Part shown: positions 37,464-49,401 of the stretch, one piece after another
Layout: the number at the start of each line of letters is the position of its first letter
Numbering within the stretch: position 1 is the first letter of the stretch
NCBI GenBank assembly: GCA_036788215.1
Contig: DAIQNV010000006.1
Span: 8,079-72,078 of the forward strand
Reading direction: 5' to 3'
Length of the DNA stretch: 64,000 nt
Source: DAIQNV01 sp036788215
Lineage (GTDB): Bacteria > Planctomycetota > Phycisphaerae > Phycisphaerales > UBA1924
Position numbers and translations under genes: made by a program
Notes under the pieces: generated by a model
The model's input: only the letters and a program-made list of their open reading frames with translations
What the model was told of the DNA's origin: nothing
The model's database searches: none

Positions 37464-37808
37464 TTAGCTCTGGGTGAGGTCGACGAAGCGGGAGACGCTC
37501 TTGATGTCCGGGCCCAGCTCGGGGGTGAACTTCATGGTCCACTCGTGCCCGATGCGGGGCTGGACGACGCGGGCCGGCACTTCGCGGCTGTGGAAGAGGC
37601 GGTTGCCGCGGATGTAGGAGTGCATGCGCTTCCTGCGAAGCTGCTGGGCCTTGCGGAGGCCCCGGTTGTTGTCCGCGTCGCGCCGCATGAGGCGGGCGAT
37701 GGTCTTCCGGGCGCCCTCGTTGGTGGGCTCAGCAGCGACCTTGAAGGTCACGGTCTGGCCGGGGTTGAGGTTGTCGATCTGCTCGGGAGTGAGGGCCATG
37801 GCGGTCAT
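37464..37808 (-). CDS. Small basic hypothetical protein
   Basis: This is a 114-residue protein, basic in the middle (RKTIARLMRRDADNN, LRKAQQLRRKRMHSYIRG) with a beta-rich C-terminus (TMKFTPELGPDIKSVSRFV). ATG codons at 37808 and 37799 are possible, and neither has a strong ribosome binding site. It could bind nucleic acid, but I recognise no family. It is the upstream gene of the CusF-like lipoprotein, with only four bases between them. Confidence 0.7.
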   Translation of the reverse strand: MTAMALTPEQIDNLNPGQTVTFKVAAEPTNEGARKTIARLMRRDADNNRGLRKAQQLRRKRMHSYIRGNRLFHSREVPARVVQPRIGHEWTMKFTPELGPDIKSVSRFVDLTQS

Positions 37809-38030
37809 CCGTCTTCTGGGCGCATCCGAAGCGCAGCCTACCTGAGTGCGGCCCCAACTGTAGCCCGGTCCCGCGTCAAGTCCACGCGACGCGCGGAGAC
37901 GGGCGGAGCGGGAGGGCCGACCGGCCCGATGCACCCCTAGACTCGCGTTCGCGGTCCGCTGCGGGGTCCCGGGGTCGGGGCTGCTGTGGCGACCGGCCTT
38001 GCCACAGGAAAGCCCTGGGGAGCCACCGTT

Positions 38031-39401
38031 ATGTCCGATCAGGCCCAGAACCCGCCCCAGCCTCAGTTCGACCCGAGCAAGCCTCACCAGGCGAAGCCCA
38101 AGCTTCGGAGGGTCCGGGCGTTCCCGATGCCCATGCAGAACCAGCAGGGCCAGCAGGTGCAGATGCTGGGCCTGGCGGACGCGCAGCAGATCAGCCCCCG
38201 GGTGGTGGTCACGCAGCCCGCGGTGACGCTGGTGCTCCCGCACCTGACGGGCGAGCGGGGGATCGACGAGATCGTGGCTTCGGTCGGGAAGGGCCTGACG
38301 CCGGAGTTCCTGCAGCAGTTCGTCGCCCAGCTCGACGACTCGGGCCTCCTCGAGGGCCCGGTCTTTGACGCGATGTACGAGGAGATGAAGGCGGACTTCG
38401 ACAAGGCCGACGTCCTGCCGCCCGGGGTGACGGCGCAGTTCGCGGACATGCTGGTCATGGCGGAAAAGGGCCAGGACGCCAGCGACGAGGACAAGGAAGC
38501 CCTGGGCCCGGACAAGCTCAGGGCGCAGATCGACCAGTGGATCGACCACGCCCTGAAGGACGCGGACGACCCCTCCTTCGACGCCCTCCCCGCAGCGATC
38601 GTCGCCCCCCATGTCGACTACCCCAGGGGCTGGATGAACTACGCGCGGGTCTACGGGCGCCTCCGGGTCGTCGACCGGCCCGACCGGATCGTGATCCTCG
38701 GGACCAACCACTTCGGCTTCGCGACCGGCGTCTGCGCCGTGGACAAGAACCTCAAGACGCCCATCGGGACCAGCCCCCTGGACGCGGCGCTGCTCGAGAA
38801 AGTGAAGGAGAAGCTCGGGCCGGACGGGGCCGCCAAGCTGCTCGAGCACAAGTACGACCACGAGCGGGAGCACTCCATCGAGCTGCACCTCCCCTGGATC
38901 CAGCACTGCATCGGCGCCGACGAGGCGGGCGGGCATATCCCGGTCTTCGCGGCCCTCGTGCACGATCCCGCGGTGAACTCCGGCGAGAGCTACGACGGGA
39001 AGGGCGTCGCCTTCGAGCCCTTCGTGGAGGCCCTGAAGGGGGCGCTCGCGGAGCTCGGGGGCAAGACGCTCGTCATCAGCTCCGCGGACCTGAGCCATGT
39101 GGGCCCCGCATTCGGGGATCAGCAGCCCCTCGCGGGGGACACGGAAGAGGCCCAGTCGGCGCGGGACCGGGTGTCGAGCCACGACCGCGAGATGCTGACG
39201 CATGTGCGGGAGAACCGCCCGGACGACCTGGTCAGCGCGATGGCCTGGCAGCAGAACCCGACGCGGTGGTGCTCGATCGGCAACATCGCGGCGACCCTGA
39301 AGGTGGTCGAGCCCTCGGAAGTTCGGATTTTGAACTACATGGGCGCGATGGACCAGCAGGGGATGGCCCTGGTGAGCCATGCGGCGCTGGTGATGGTCTA
39401 G
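38031..39401 (+). CDS. MEMO1-family protein (AmmeMemoRadiSam B-like) with PqqD-like N-domain
   Basis: This is a 456-residue protein. The C-terminal 270 residues match the MEMO1 fold, with APHVDYPRGW, LGTNHFG, EHSIELHLPWIQ and SSADLSHVGP in the usual order. These histidines bind metal in relatives. The N-terminal part (about 20-125) resembles a PqqD-like winged-helix module (ISPRVVVTQPAVTLVLPHL, then a helix ending LDDSGLLEG). In most genomes MEMO1 proteins partner a radical SAM enzyme and an AMMECR1 protein. Neither is nearby. The start has GGGGAG upstream. Confidence 0.85.
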   Translation: MSDQAQNPPQPQFDPSKPHQAKPKLRRVRAFPMPMQNQQGQQVQMLGLADAQQISPRVVVTQPAVTLVLPHLTGERGIDEIVASVGKGLTPEFLQQFVAQLDDSGLLEGPVFDAMYEEMKADFDKADVLPPGVTAQFADMLVMAEKGQDASDEDKEALGPDKLRAQIDQWIDHALKDADDPSFDALPAAIVAPHVDYPRGWMNYARVYGRLRVVDRPDRIVILGTNHFGFATGVCAVDKNLKTPIGTSPLDAALLEKVKEKLGPDGAAKLLEHKYDHEREHSIELHLPWIQHCIGADEAGGHIPVFAALVHDPAVNSGESYDGKGVAFEPFVEALKGALAELGGKTLVISSADLSHVGPAFGDQQPLAGDTEEAQSARDRVSSHDREMLTHVRENRPDDLVSAMAWQQNPTRWCSIGNIAATLKVVEPSEVRILNYMGAMDQQGMALVSHAALVMV

Positions 39402-39736
39402 AGCGGCTTCGCCGGAGGCGTAGCGGCGTGGGTCCGCTCAGGCCCGCCGGAATCCATCCGGCGGGGCCCTACAAGAGCGAGTGTGCGCCCGGAGGGCGCT
39501 ACGGAGCGGGAGCAATGGCCCTAGGGATGTGCTCGAAGCCGCACGGACCTGCAGAGCCAGGTCAGTGGCACCGCGCCGGCTGATCCCGGTACAAGTACCG
39601 GGCGTGACCGTCACGGCGGTGTCACGCGCCGGGGGTTGAGGGAGCCTTGGGGGGGCGGGATCGGATAAGAAGTAGGGCCCGGGCACTCTTTGGAGGGGTG
39701 CCCGGCGATGGTGTGTTGCAGCAGAAGGGACGGGCG
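39402..39736. other. Intergenic region before pilM
   Basis: About 335 bases without a believable gene. Frames here lack ribosome binding sites. The promoter of the pilM operon should be in this interval. Confidence 0.5.
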
Positions 39737-41791
39737 ATGGCCTCATCGAACGCGTGCTGGGGGGTTGAGATCGGTGCCGGCGGCATCAAGGCGCTGAAGC
39801 TCGAGCTCGACGGGGAGCGGGTGGCGGTGACGGATTTCGCGGTGATCAATCACCCGAAGGTGCTGTCGACGCCGGACCTCGACCAGGAAGACGCGCTGCG
39901 CGTCAGCCTCGGGACGCTGGTCAGCCAGAAGGATCTGACCGGGGCTTCGCTGGCGATCAGCGTGCCGGGGCACCAGAGCTTCGCGCGGTTCGCGAAGCTT
40001 CCCCCGGTGGAGCCCAAGAAGGTCCCGGACATCGTGAAGTTCGAGGCGGTGCAGCAGATCCCGTTCCCGCTCGATGACGTGGAGTGGGACTACCAGACCT
40101 TCGTGAGCCCCGACTCGCCCGACGTGGAGGTGGGCATCTTCGCGATCACGCGTCCCAGGATCATGGAGAAGCTGCAGCTGCTGGGCGACATGGGGCTGAC
40201 GCCCGACATCGCGACGCTGAGCCCGATCTCGGCGTACAACGCGCTGGCGTACGACCTCGAGTTCACGATGGACACGCCCGGGACGATCATCGTCGACATC
40301 GGCACGACCGCGACGGACATCGTGATCGCGGATGGCGGGCGCGTCTGGGTGCGGACCTTCCCGATCGGCGGGCACCAGTTCACCGACGCGCTCGTGTCGG
40401 GCTTCAAGCTCAGCTACCCCAAGGCGGAGCGCCTGAAGCGCGAGGCGGAGAGCAGCAAGCACGCCCGCCACGTCTTCCAGGCGATGCGCCCGATCTTCAC
40501 CGACCTTGTCCAAGAGATCCAGCGGTCGATCGGGTTCTACCAGAGCGTGCACTCGGGGGCGGATCTCAAGCGGGTGATCGGCCTGGGGTCGACCTTCCAG
40601 CTCCCCGGGCTGCGGCGCTACCTGCGCCAGCAGCTGCAGATGGACGTGTACCGGCTCGAGCAGTTCAAGAGGATCAGCGCCGAGGGCCCGCGCGAGCCCG
40701 AGTTCACCGGCGCGATCGGGAACCTCGCGACCGCGTACGGGCTGGCGCTGCAGGGCCTCGGGTACGGGACGCTCAACGCGAACCTGATGCCGGTAAAGGT
40801 CGTCCGCGAGGCGATGTGGCGCCGCAAGCGGGCCTGGTTCGGCGTCGCCGCCGGCCTCGCAGCGGCGGCGGGCGCCGCGATGTTCATCCGACCGCTGCTC
40901 GACCAGACCGCGGTCGCCGGCGCGGAACGCCCCGCGAACATCGACCGCGTGGTCCGCGAGGCGGGCAACCTCTCGCGCGAAGCGCAGGCGCTGGGCGTGA
41001 CGGGCAGCGCGCAGGGTGACACCGCGGCATCGGAAATCGTCGCGCTCCTGGACGGTCGCGGGGTGTACGCGCACCTGGCGGCGGACCTGAACACCATGTT
41101 CGTCGATGCGCAGGCGGTCGCGCGGACGAACGAGGCGCTGCCCGCCGGCGCGCCGGCGTTCGAGCTCGAGTCGCTGGCGGCGCCGTTTGTCGCTGCGGGC
41201 GAGCCCTCGACCTTCCCGCAGGCGGGCGGGGGGCGGGCTCGGCAGCAGAGCCCGGCCTTCGGGCAGGACGACTTCGGTGGAGGCGGCGGTGGCGTCGGCG
41301 GAGCGGCGGGCGCCGGGGGCGGGAAGATCGAGGTGACGATGGTCGTGACGACCCCGCACCCCGAGGCGCCCCGCTTCATGAGCCGGTCGATCGAGCGCTG
41401 GCTGGGCGAGAACACGACCCGCGAGGGCGTCCCGTACAGGATCGAGGTGCCCGAGAACGCGATCTCGGGTGAGCCGGTGCAGGGCGGGGCCCAGACGGGC
41501 GCCGGCGGCGCCGGCCAGTGGAACCAGCCGACCGGGCGAGCCCCCGGGGGCTGGCAGGGCCAGCAGCCCGGAGCGGGCGGTCGGTCGGGCGGGGGCGGGG
41601 GCGGCTACACCCCGCCGAGCCGCCAGGCGGCGGGCCCGACGGACACGGTGAACGACGAGCAGTTGATCCGTCGGATGGAGCAGGTCGCGGCGGTGGCTGC
41701 GCCCCCCGAGCCGGACGGTCCGCCGGCGACATACCGGTTCACGGTGCGGTTTGCGCTCGACCTGAGCGCGGGTGAGGGAGGTGACTCGTGA
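39737..41791 (+). CDS. pilM: PilM-type pilus assembly ATPase-like protein with C-terminal PilN-like part
   Basis: This is a 684-residue protein. Residues 1-345 are an actin-like PilM domain: VEIGAGGIKALKLE, ISVPGHQSFARFAKLPP, EAVQQIPFPLDDVEWDYQ, VDIGTTATDIVI and a late GLGSTFQLPGL. One membrane helix follows (about 368-388), then a Gly-rich region containing PilN/O-like strands (VTMVVTTPHPEAPRFMS). Normal PilM is about 350 residues, so this looks like a PilM-PilN fusion. It would lie under a type IV pilus or type II secretion-type machine. The GTG of the next gene overlaps its stop. Confidence 0.9.
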   Translation: MASSNACWGVEIGAGGIKALKLELDGERVAVTDFAVINHPKVLSTPDLDQEDALRVSLGTLVSQKDLTGASLAISVPGHQSFARFAKLPPVEPKKVPDIVKFEAVQQIPFPLDDVEWDYQTFVSPDSPDVEVGIFAITRPRIMEKLQLLGDMGLTPDIATLSPISAYNALAYDLEFTMDTPGTIIVDIGTTATDIVIADGGRVWVRTFPIGGHQFTDALVSGFKLSYPKAERLKREAESSKHARHVFQAMRPIFTDLVQEIQRSIGFYQSVHSGADLKRVIGLGSTFQLPGLRRYLRQQLQMDVYRLEQFKRISAEGPREPEFTGAIGNLATAYGLALQGLGYGTLNANLMPVKVVREAMWRRKRAWFGVAAGLAAAAGAAMFIRPLLDQTAVAGAERPANIDRVVREAGNLSREAQALGVTGSAQGDTAASEIVALLDGRGVYAHLAADLNTMFVDAQAVARTNEALPAGAPAFELESLAAPFVAAGEPSTFPQAGGGRARQQSPAFGQDDFGGGGGGVGGAAGAGGGKIEVTMVVTTPHPEAPRFMSRSIERWLGENTTREGVPYRIEVPENAISGEPVQGGAQTGAGGAGQWNQPTGRAPGGWQGQQPGAGGRSGGGGGGYTPPSRQAAGPTDTVNDEQLIRRMEQVAAVAAPPEPDGPPATYRFTVRFALDLSAGEGGDS

Positions 41792-43311
41792 ATGCTGTTC
41801 TCGGATGGGTCAAGACGCACATCCTGATCGTGGTCTTCGGCGTGCTGATCGTGCTGGTCCCCCCCGCGGGATTCGTGGGCAGCATGTTCTGGAACCAGCG
41901 GATCAAGGTGTCGGCGGAAACGGCGTACGCGACGGAGAAGCAGAAGCTCGACAGCGCGAGCACGGTGACCTACACCCTGCCCCCGATCGCGCCGGGCGAG
42001 CAGCCGGTCAGCGACCGGCGCCCGCCCAACGCCTCGATCAGCCGGGCGTATCACGCGGAGCGCGAGCGCCGGCAGGCGGAGATCGAGCGGGTCGTCACCC
42101 GCGCCGTCCTCTTTAACAAGGGCGAGGCCCGGGGCGTGCTGGTGCCCGGGCTCTTCCCGGAACCGGCGGACGACCGGACCGAGCGTGAGCTCATCGACCG
42201 GATGATGCGCGCGATCGTGGGCGCGGGCGATCAGCCCAGCGCCTACGCATCGCTCTTCGATTCGATCAACGCGGGCACGCCCCCGGAGCCCATCTCGGCG
42301 GCCCGGGCGGTCGCGGCTTACGAGGAGCGCGAGCTCGATCGCCTCGTGGGGGGGACCGACCAGGCAGCGCTCTCGGAAGAGGACCAGCAGGCGTTGGTCG
42401 AGGGCATGCGGGCGCAGCGGATCGCGCTGTACCGCCAGCGGGCCGAGGAGATCTCGGTCTACGCATCGGTGGATGCGCTGCGGGACGCGACGACGGGCCC
42501 GCAGGCGGGGGCGCCCCGCGGGGCCCTGCCCCCGGTGATCCCGAGCCAGATCTCGCAGACGCGACCCACGCTGGCGGAGGCGTTCGCGATGCAGACCGAC
42601 TACTGGTTCGTGCAAGACCTCGTTGCAGCGGTTGGGCGGGCCAATTCCGAAGCGGGAGGCCTCCTGACCGAGATCCCCAGGAGCGTCGTCAAGAGGATCG
42701 AGTCGATCCGGCTCCTCCCCTTCGCAAAGGTGCTCGCAGCGGCGAGCGCCGCGAGTGAGGACGAGTTCGGCGGAGGTGGCGGCGGCGGGTTCACCGACCC
42801 GTACGCCTCGAGCAACCAGTTTACGGGTGGCTACCAGCCCGGGATGCAGGCGGGTCAGAACTTCGGTGGCGGCGCTCAGTTCGGCGGGCGTGGCGGGGCG
42901 CCGCAGGCCGCGACAACCGCAGCCGCCGGACCGACGGCGCAGACGCACACCGGGCGGGCCTCGGCGGAGAGCAGCGTGTACGACGTGCGCCGGGCGGTGA
43001 TGACGCTGGTCGTGGCGTCCGATCGCCTGCCCGAGGTGGTCAGCGCGGTCTCGTCGACCAACTTCATGACGGTGACCGGGATGAGCGTGACGCCGGTCGA
43101 CGTGTGGGCGGATCTGTCCGAGGGGTACTACTACGGGCCCGAGCACGTCGTGCGTGTGACGCTCGATGTGGAGTCGGCGTGGCTGCGCCAGTGGACGCGG
43201 GACGCGATGCCCACCGCGGTGCGGGACGCCCTGGGCGTGGTGATGCCCGAGCCCCCGGTCGAAGAGGGCGCGGGCGACGATGAGTTTGCCGATGAGGAGG
43301 CCCAGCCGTGA
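41788..43311 (+). CDS. Membrane-anchored pilus-assembly-type protein (PilO-like position)
   Basis: This is a 507-residue protein with one N-terminal membrane helix (HILIVVFGVLIVLVPPAGF). A helical periplasmic part follows, then a Gly/Gln/Pro-rich disordered stretch (about 325-385), then a C-terminal alpha/beta domain (VYDVRRAVMTLVVASD, SSTNFMTVTGMSVTPVD). Its GTG start overlaps the pilM stop (GTGA). Topology, size class and position fit PilN/PilO of the alignment subcomplex, but sequence similarity is too low to name it. It is inferred to work with PilM. Confidence 0.7.
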   Translation: MNAVLGWVKTHILIVVFGVLIVLVPPAGFVGSMFWNQRIKVSAETAYATEKQKLDSASTVTYTLPPIAPGEQPVSDRRPPNASISRAYHAERERRQAEIERVVTRAVLFNKGEARGVLVPGLFPEPADDRTERELIDRMMRAIVGAGDQPSAYASLFDSINAGTPPEPISAARAVAAYEERELDRLVGGTDQAALSEEDQQALVEGMRAQRIALYRQRAEEISVYASVDALRDATTGPQAGAPRGALPPVIPSQISQTRPTLAEAFAMQTDYWFVQDLVAAVGRANSEAGGLLTEIPRSVVKRIESIRLLPFAKVLAAASAASEDEFGGGGGGGFTDPYASSNQFTGGYQPGMQAGQNFGGGAQFGGRGGAPQAATTAAAGPTAQTHTGRASAESSVYDVRRAVMTLVVASDRLPEVVSAVSSTNFMTVTGMSVTPVDVWADLSEGYYYGPEHVVRVTLDVESAWLRQWTRDAMPTAVRDALGVVMPEPPVEEGAGDDEFADEEAQP

Positions 43312-43384
43312 TGCAGTCGGAATCGATGGGCCTGAAGAACCGTGTGTCCGTGCGTGTGCGTGGGGCTGAGAAGGGGGTTGCGCG

Positions 43385-45571
43385 ATGAAGCTCAAGGGCA
43401 TCAACCCGGTGGAGCAGCATGTCGAGCGGATCGTGCTGGCTGTGGTCGCGGTCGTCTTCCTGGCGGCGCTGGCGATGCAGTTCGTCCTGACGCCCAACCA
43501 AGTGGAGGTCAGCGCCGGGCGGTCGGTCGGCCCGGAGGCGGTGCTGACCACCCTCGACGCGGAGGCCGGTCGGGTGCTGGGCCAGGTGCAGGACCCGAGC
43601 CCCGTGCTGCCGACCTTCGAGACGCCCGCCCTCGCGGAAAGGCTCGAGGCGGGCCTGGACGAGCCGGTGCTCGCGCGCGACTACGCCGCAGCGCCGCTCG
43701 GGCGGGGCGTGGAGTTTGATGTAGGCGATGTGGGCGCCCAGGGCGGGCCGGTCGTGGCCCTCGCGGTGCCCGAGCCGGCGCCCGCGCTGGCCGCGGGCTA
43801 CTGGGCGACGGTCGACCCGTACTTCGTGCGTGAGCACCCCCAGGTCGCCCGGTTCGTCCCCGCCCAGCAGCCCTACGACACGCCCGGCGTCTCCATCGAG
43901 GCAGCGGTGCCCGTCGAGCCCCTGCTCGCGGCGCTGCGCGAGGCCCCCGAGGGGCGTCGCCCGATCCCGCGCGGGTGGTGGTCCGCAGGCATCGAGATCC
44001 TCGATGTGCAGGCCCAGCGTCAGCGCCTGCAGCCGGACGGGAGCTGGGGACCCCCGGAGCCTGTGGGCAGGCCCAGCTGGATGCCGACGGTGCAGTCGAG
44101 GCTCCGCGACCAGGGACCGGCCCAGCCCGGCCAGTCCGCGGGCGCTCCGACCCATGAGATCACCCCCGCGACCCTGACGGAGATGGTGTCGCTCTCGCGC
44201 ACCGAGCCCTGGCTGACCGGGCAGCCCGCTTACCTGCGAACGATCGCGGGGCTGCCCTGGGTGCCGCCGAGCCGTGTGAGCGAGCGGAACGACCGGATCC
44301 TGGCCCGCGAAGAGGCGGAGCGCCTTCGCCAGGAGATCGCGGGCATCGAAGAGCGGATCGCGGACCTGCAGGGACGCGGGGGTGGCCCGGGCCGGCAGGG
44401 GACGCCACCCACGAACCCCCGGAATGTGAACCCGCCCCCCGGTGGCCCCGCCGGCAACACCCCGGGCGGCGGAGGTCGTCAGACCACCCAGCGGGACCAG
44501 CCCTCTCGGGTCGAGCGGTCGATCGAGCGCCTGCAGGCGGAGATCACGGAGCTCGAAACCGAACTCGCGGCGCTCGACCTGGGCGAGGACGATCAGGCGG
44601 GGCGGCGCGGGACGGGCGGGCAGAGCACCTTCAACCCCATCACTCCCCGAGGGATCGATCCGGTCCCGTCGCCCGCCGGAATGCGCCCCAGCGACCCCGG
44701 GCCCGGCGGCTTCGGGGGAAGATCGATCGCGAGCACCGGTCGGGGCGAGGGCCTGCTCACGCAGGATGAGGCCCGGGTCTGGACCCACGACCTCGAGGTG
44801 ACACCCGGCGCGGAGTACCGCTACCGAGTCCGCATTGGCGTCAATAACCCCCTATTCGGGCGAGCCAAGCTGCTGGGCTCGGAAGACCCCGAGCTGCTGG
44901 CGGAAGCCGAGGAGCCCCTCGCCTACAGCCCCTGGAGCGCGTGGAGCGAGCCGATCGAGGTGGACCGGCGGAGTTACTACTTCGTGACCGGCGCGACGGA
45001 CCGTGGCCAGATCGGGCGGACGACCGCGAGCGCGACCATCGAGCTCTACCAGATGTACTACGGCTACTACCGCCGGGCGACCGAGTCGGTGGAGCCCGGG
45101 GACCCCCTCGAGGCGGACTTCCCCGTCCCGGACGGGCTGTACACCTTCGACCTCGACCGGATCGATCCCGCGGCTGTCGCGGAGTACCTGATGCCCCAGG
45201 ACGCGACCCGACGGGCCGCGAGGCGTCCGGGGTCCCCGATGGGGCCCGTCGGGCTTCCTGTTGATCCCCAGGACGAGACGCTGCCCGCTGGCGAGCCCCC
45301 GGTGGGCGTGAGCGCCCTGGAGACGCGCCTGGACCTCGGTCTGGAGTCTGTGCTGCTCGACATCGCGGTTCGTCCGTCGGACCTGGACGAGAACCTGGGC
45401 GTCGCTCGGGATGGGATCACGGAAGTGTTCTTCTTCGACCCGCTGCAGGGGATCGTGGTGCGTCGCCCGGACCGGGACACGCAGCAGGAACGGTACCGGC
45501 GGGTGTCGCTCTCGGCTAAGGCTGGGCAAAGTGCGGACTTGCGCGCCCCGGAGCCCGGTGAGCGACCCTGA
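43385..45571 (+). CDS. Membrane-anchored protein of the pilM operon with coiled coils
   Basis: This is a 728-residue protein with a short cytoplasmic start (MKLKGINPVEQHVERI) and one membrane helix (about 16-37). The long periplasmic part has two coiled-coil stretches (about 300-328, RILAREEAERLRQEIA; about 374-397, ERSIERLQAEITELE) separated by a Gly/Pro-rich linker. A C-terminal beta-rich domain (EVTPGAEYRYRVRIGV, SYYFVTGATDRGQIG) resembles a fibronectin-like or PilP-like fold. It is the third gene of the pilM unit. I do not recognise a family. Confidence 0.7.
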   Translation: MKLKGINPVEQHVERIVLAVVAVVFLAALAMQFVLTPNQVEVSAGRSVGPEAVLTTLDAEAGRVLGQVQDPSPVLPTFETPALAERLEAGLDEPVLARDYAAAPLGRGVEFDVGDVGAQGGPVVALAVPEPAPALAAGYWATVDPYFVREHPQVARFVPAQQPYDTPGVSIEAAVPVEPLLAALREAPEGRRPIPRGWWSAGIEILDVQAQRQRLQPDGSWGPPEPVGRPSWMPTVQSRLRDQGPAQPGQSAGAPTHEITPATLTEMVSLSRTEPWLTGQPAYLRTIAGLPWVPPSRVSERNDRILAREEAERLRQEIAGIEERIADLQGRGGGPGRQGTPPTNPRNVNPPPGGPAGNTPGGGGRQTTQRDQPSRVERSIERLQAEITELETELAALDLGEDDQAGRRGTGGQSTFNPITPRGIDPVPSPAGMRPSDPGPGGFGGRSIASTGRGEGLLTQDEARVWTHDLEVTPGAEYRYRVRIGVNNPLFGRAKLLGSEDPELLAEAEEPLAYSPWSAWSEPIEVDRRSYYFVTGATDRGQIGRTTASATIELYQMYYGYYRRATESVEPGDPLEADFPVPDGLYTFDLDRIDPAAVAEYLMPQDATRRAARRPGSPMGPVGLPVDPQDETLPAGEPPVGVSALETRLDLGLESVLLDIAVRPSDLDENLGVARDGITEVFFFDPLQGIVVRRPDRDTQQERYRRVSLSAKAGQSADLRAPEPGERP

Positions 45572-45655
45572 TTGGCTGGTGTCTGCCCGGGAGGGGCGAT
45601 ATCCCCCCGGGCGAGAGGAATTCGCGGGCCGGTGCGAGAAAGAGCGCCGGCTTGC

Positions 45656-45683
45656 TTGACCAACGAAGGGTAGGGGCTAGAGT
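45656..45683 (+). promoter_or_regulatory. Predicted rRNA promoter (-35 TTGACC, -10 TAGAGT)
   Basis: TTGACC at 45656-45661 and TAGAGT at 45678-45683 are separated by 16 bases, about 370 bases upstream of the 23S gene and with no 16S between. It is the best sigma-70-like promoter in the interval. Confidence 0.65.
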
Positions 45684-45787
45684 CCCCTCGCCTCTGGACG
45701 GAATGGCAAGAGCCAACCGACGGGGGCAAACCAGGGTTGGAAACACCTCTGGGTCGAGCCGAATCGGAGTGCCTCCGGGCGGCTCAA

Positions 45788-45799
45788 GCTCTTTGACAA
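45788..45799 (+). promoter_or_regulatory. boxA-like antitermination site in rRNA leader
   Basis: The sequence GCTCTTTGACAA in the leader closely matches the boxA element (TGCTCTTTAACA) used by Nus factors on rRNA transcripts. It is expected in a stand-alone rRNA unit. Confidence 0.65.
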
Positions 45800-46047
45800 C
45801 CGGATACCGACGAGCGGAATCCTGTCGGCGTTGGGCCACGACATGGCCCGTCGCTCGGGGACAATGGGAGTCATCCCGTCCTCGGGCGTCCGTCTTAGCC
45901 GACAGGGTGCAGATGCGAGTAATTCTCGTGCGTAGTTAGTGCTGGTGTCGGGCTCTTCGGAGCCCGGCGGTCTGGATAATCTCGTTTCCGGACCTAGGTT
46001 GTACATGCAGGTGTTTGAGCCATGCCCTTGGGTATGTCTCGGCGTCC

Positions 46048-46056
46048 GGTAGGTAC

Positions 46057-46062
<6 letters not shown>
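46048..46062 (+). other. 5' arm of 23S processing stem
   Basis: These 15 bases are the exact reverse complement of 48768-48782 at the 3' end of the 23S gene. The two arms would form the RNase III-type stem that frees 23S rRNA. Confidence 0.85.
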
Positions 46063-48775
<2,713 letters not shown>

Positions 48776-48782
48776 ACCTACC

Positions 48783-49073
48783 AGCCGCCGAGATGACCGT
48801 GCCCCTCTTGGTGCAGTTTGCACCAAGCAGGAACATGGCTCACTCGGCTATGCACGAGACTACAACGCCGGCGTCGTCGCAGATCCTGATCTGTGGCGGC
48901 GGCGGTACAGTCAACGTGTCAACGCGTGGTCCGCCACGCTGGATGCAAAGACAGCATCTGTTCACGGCTTCGGCCGTCCCGCTCGTCGGATTCCGGCTTG
49001 CCGGTGTGTGTGAGAGCTCGCTCTCGCCCGCATTGGCCGCCGCGACTCACGAGAAATCGTGGGCTCGTGGATT
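48783..49073 (+). other. 23S-5S spacer
   Basis: About 290 bases without a tRNA. The only clear structure is a perfect 9-bp hairpin at 48807-48827 (CTTGGTGCA/TGCACCAAG, three-base loop), which may be a processing site. Confidence 0.7.
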
Positions 49074-49179
49074 GTCGGTGACCATAAGCATCGGGCAACA
49101 CCTGTTCCCATCCCGAACACAGCAGTTAAGCCGATGCTGCCGATGATACTGCACTGCGGGAAAGTAGGTCATCGCCGAC
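49074..49179 (+). rRNA. rrf: 5S ribosomal RNA
   Basis: About 106 bases with the 5S core: ACACCTGTTCCCATCCCGAA, CACAGCAGTTAAGC and GCGGGAAAGTAGGTCA. The ends pair (GTCGGTGA near the 5' end with GCCGAC at the 3' end). A terminator follows at once. Confidence 0.95.
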
Positions 49180-49183
49180 TTTT

Positions 49184-49224
49184 GGGCTCCCTGAGGTAAA
49201 CCTCCGGGAGCCCTTTTCGTTTTT
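49184..49224 (+). terminator. rRNA-unit intrinsic terminator
   Basis: A long hairpin (GGGCTCCC at 49184-49191 with GGGAGCCC at 49206-49213, extended by GAGG/CCTC) is followed by TTTTCGTTTTT. It ends the 23S-5S transcript. Confidence 0.95.
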
Positions 49225-49401
49225 GCCCGCCGCCCTTTCGGCCGAGCGGTTTCCCAGAACCCCAGCGCCACACACGCTGGCCCTGCCTCTCGGCACCGGA
49301 ACGTCGCTCGCCGGGGCTCTTTCCATGCCCATCTCTGTCGCTTCGGGTCTCTCCCCCGGTTCCCGGTTGCACCGCCCGCCTTCCAGGGGCATGCTGCGGT
49401 G

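Noticed and set aside
39743..41359. 538-codon minus-strand frame opposite pilM
   Set aside because: A shadow frame rich in Arg, Asp and His with no domain. PilM on the plus strand is unambiguous.
45572..46050. Possible 16S rRNA or tRNA in the 23S leader
   Set aside because: Less than 500 bases are available, and none of the 16S universal segments or a tRNA T-arm is present.
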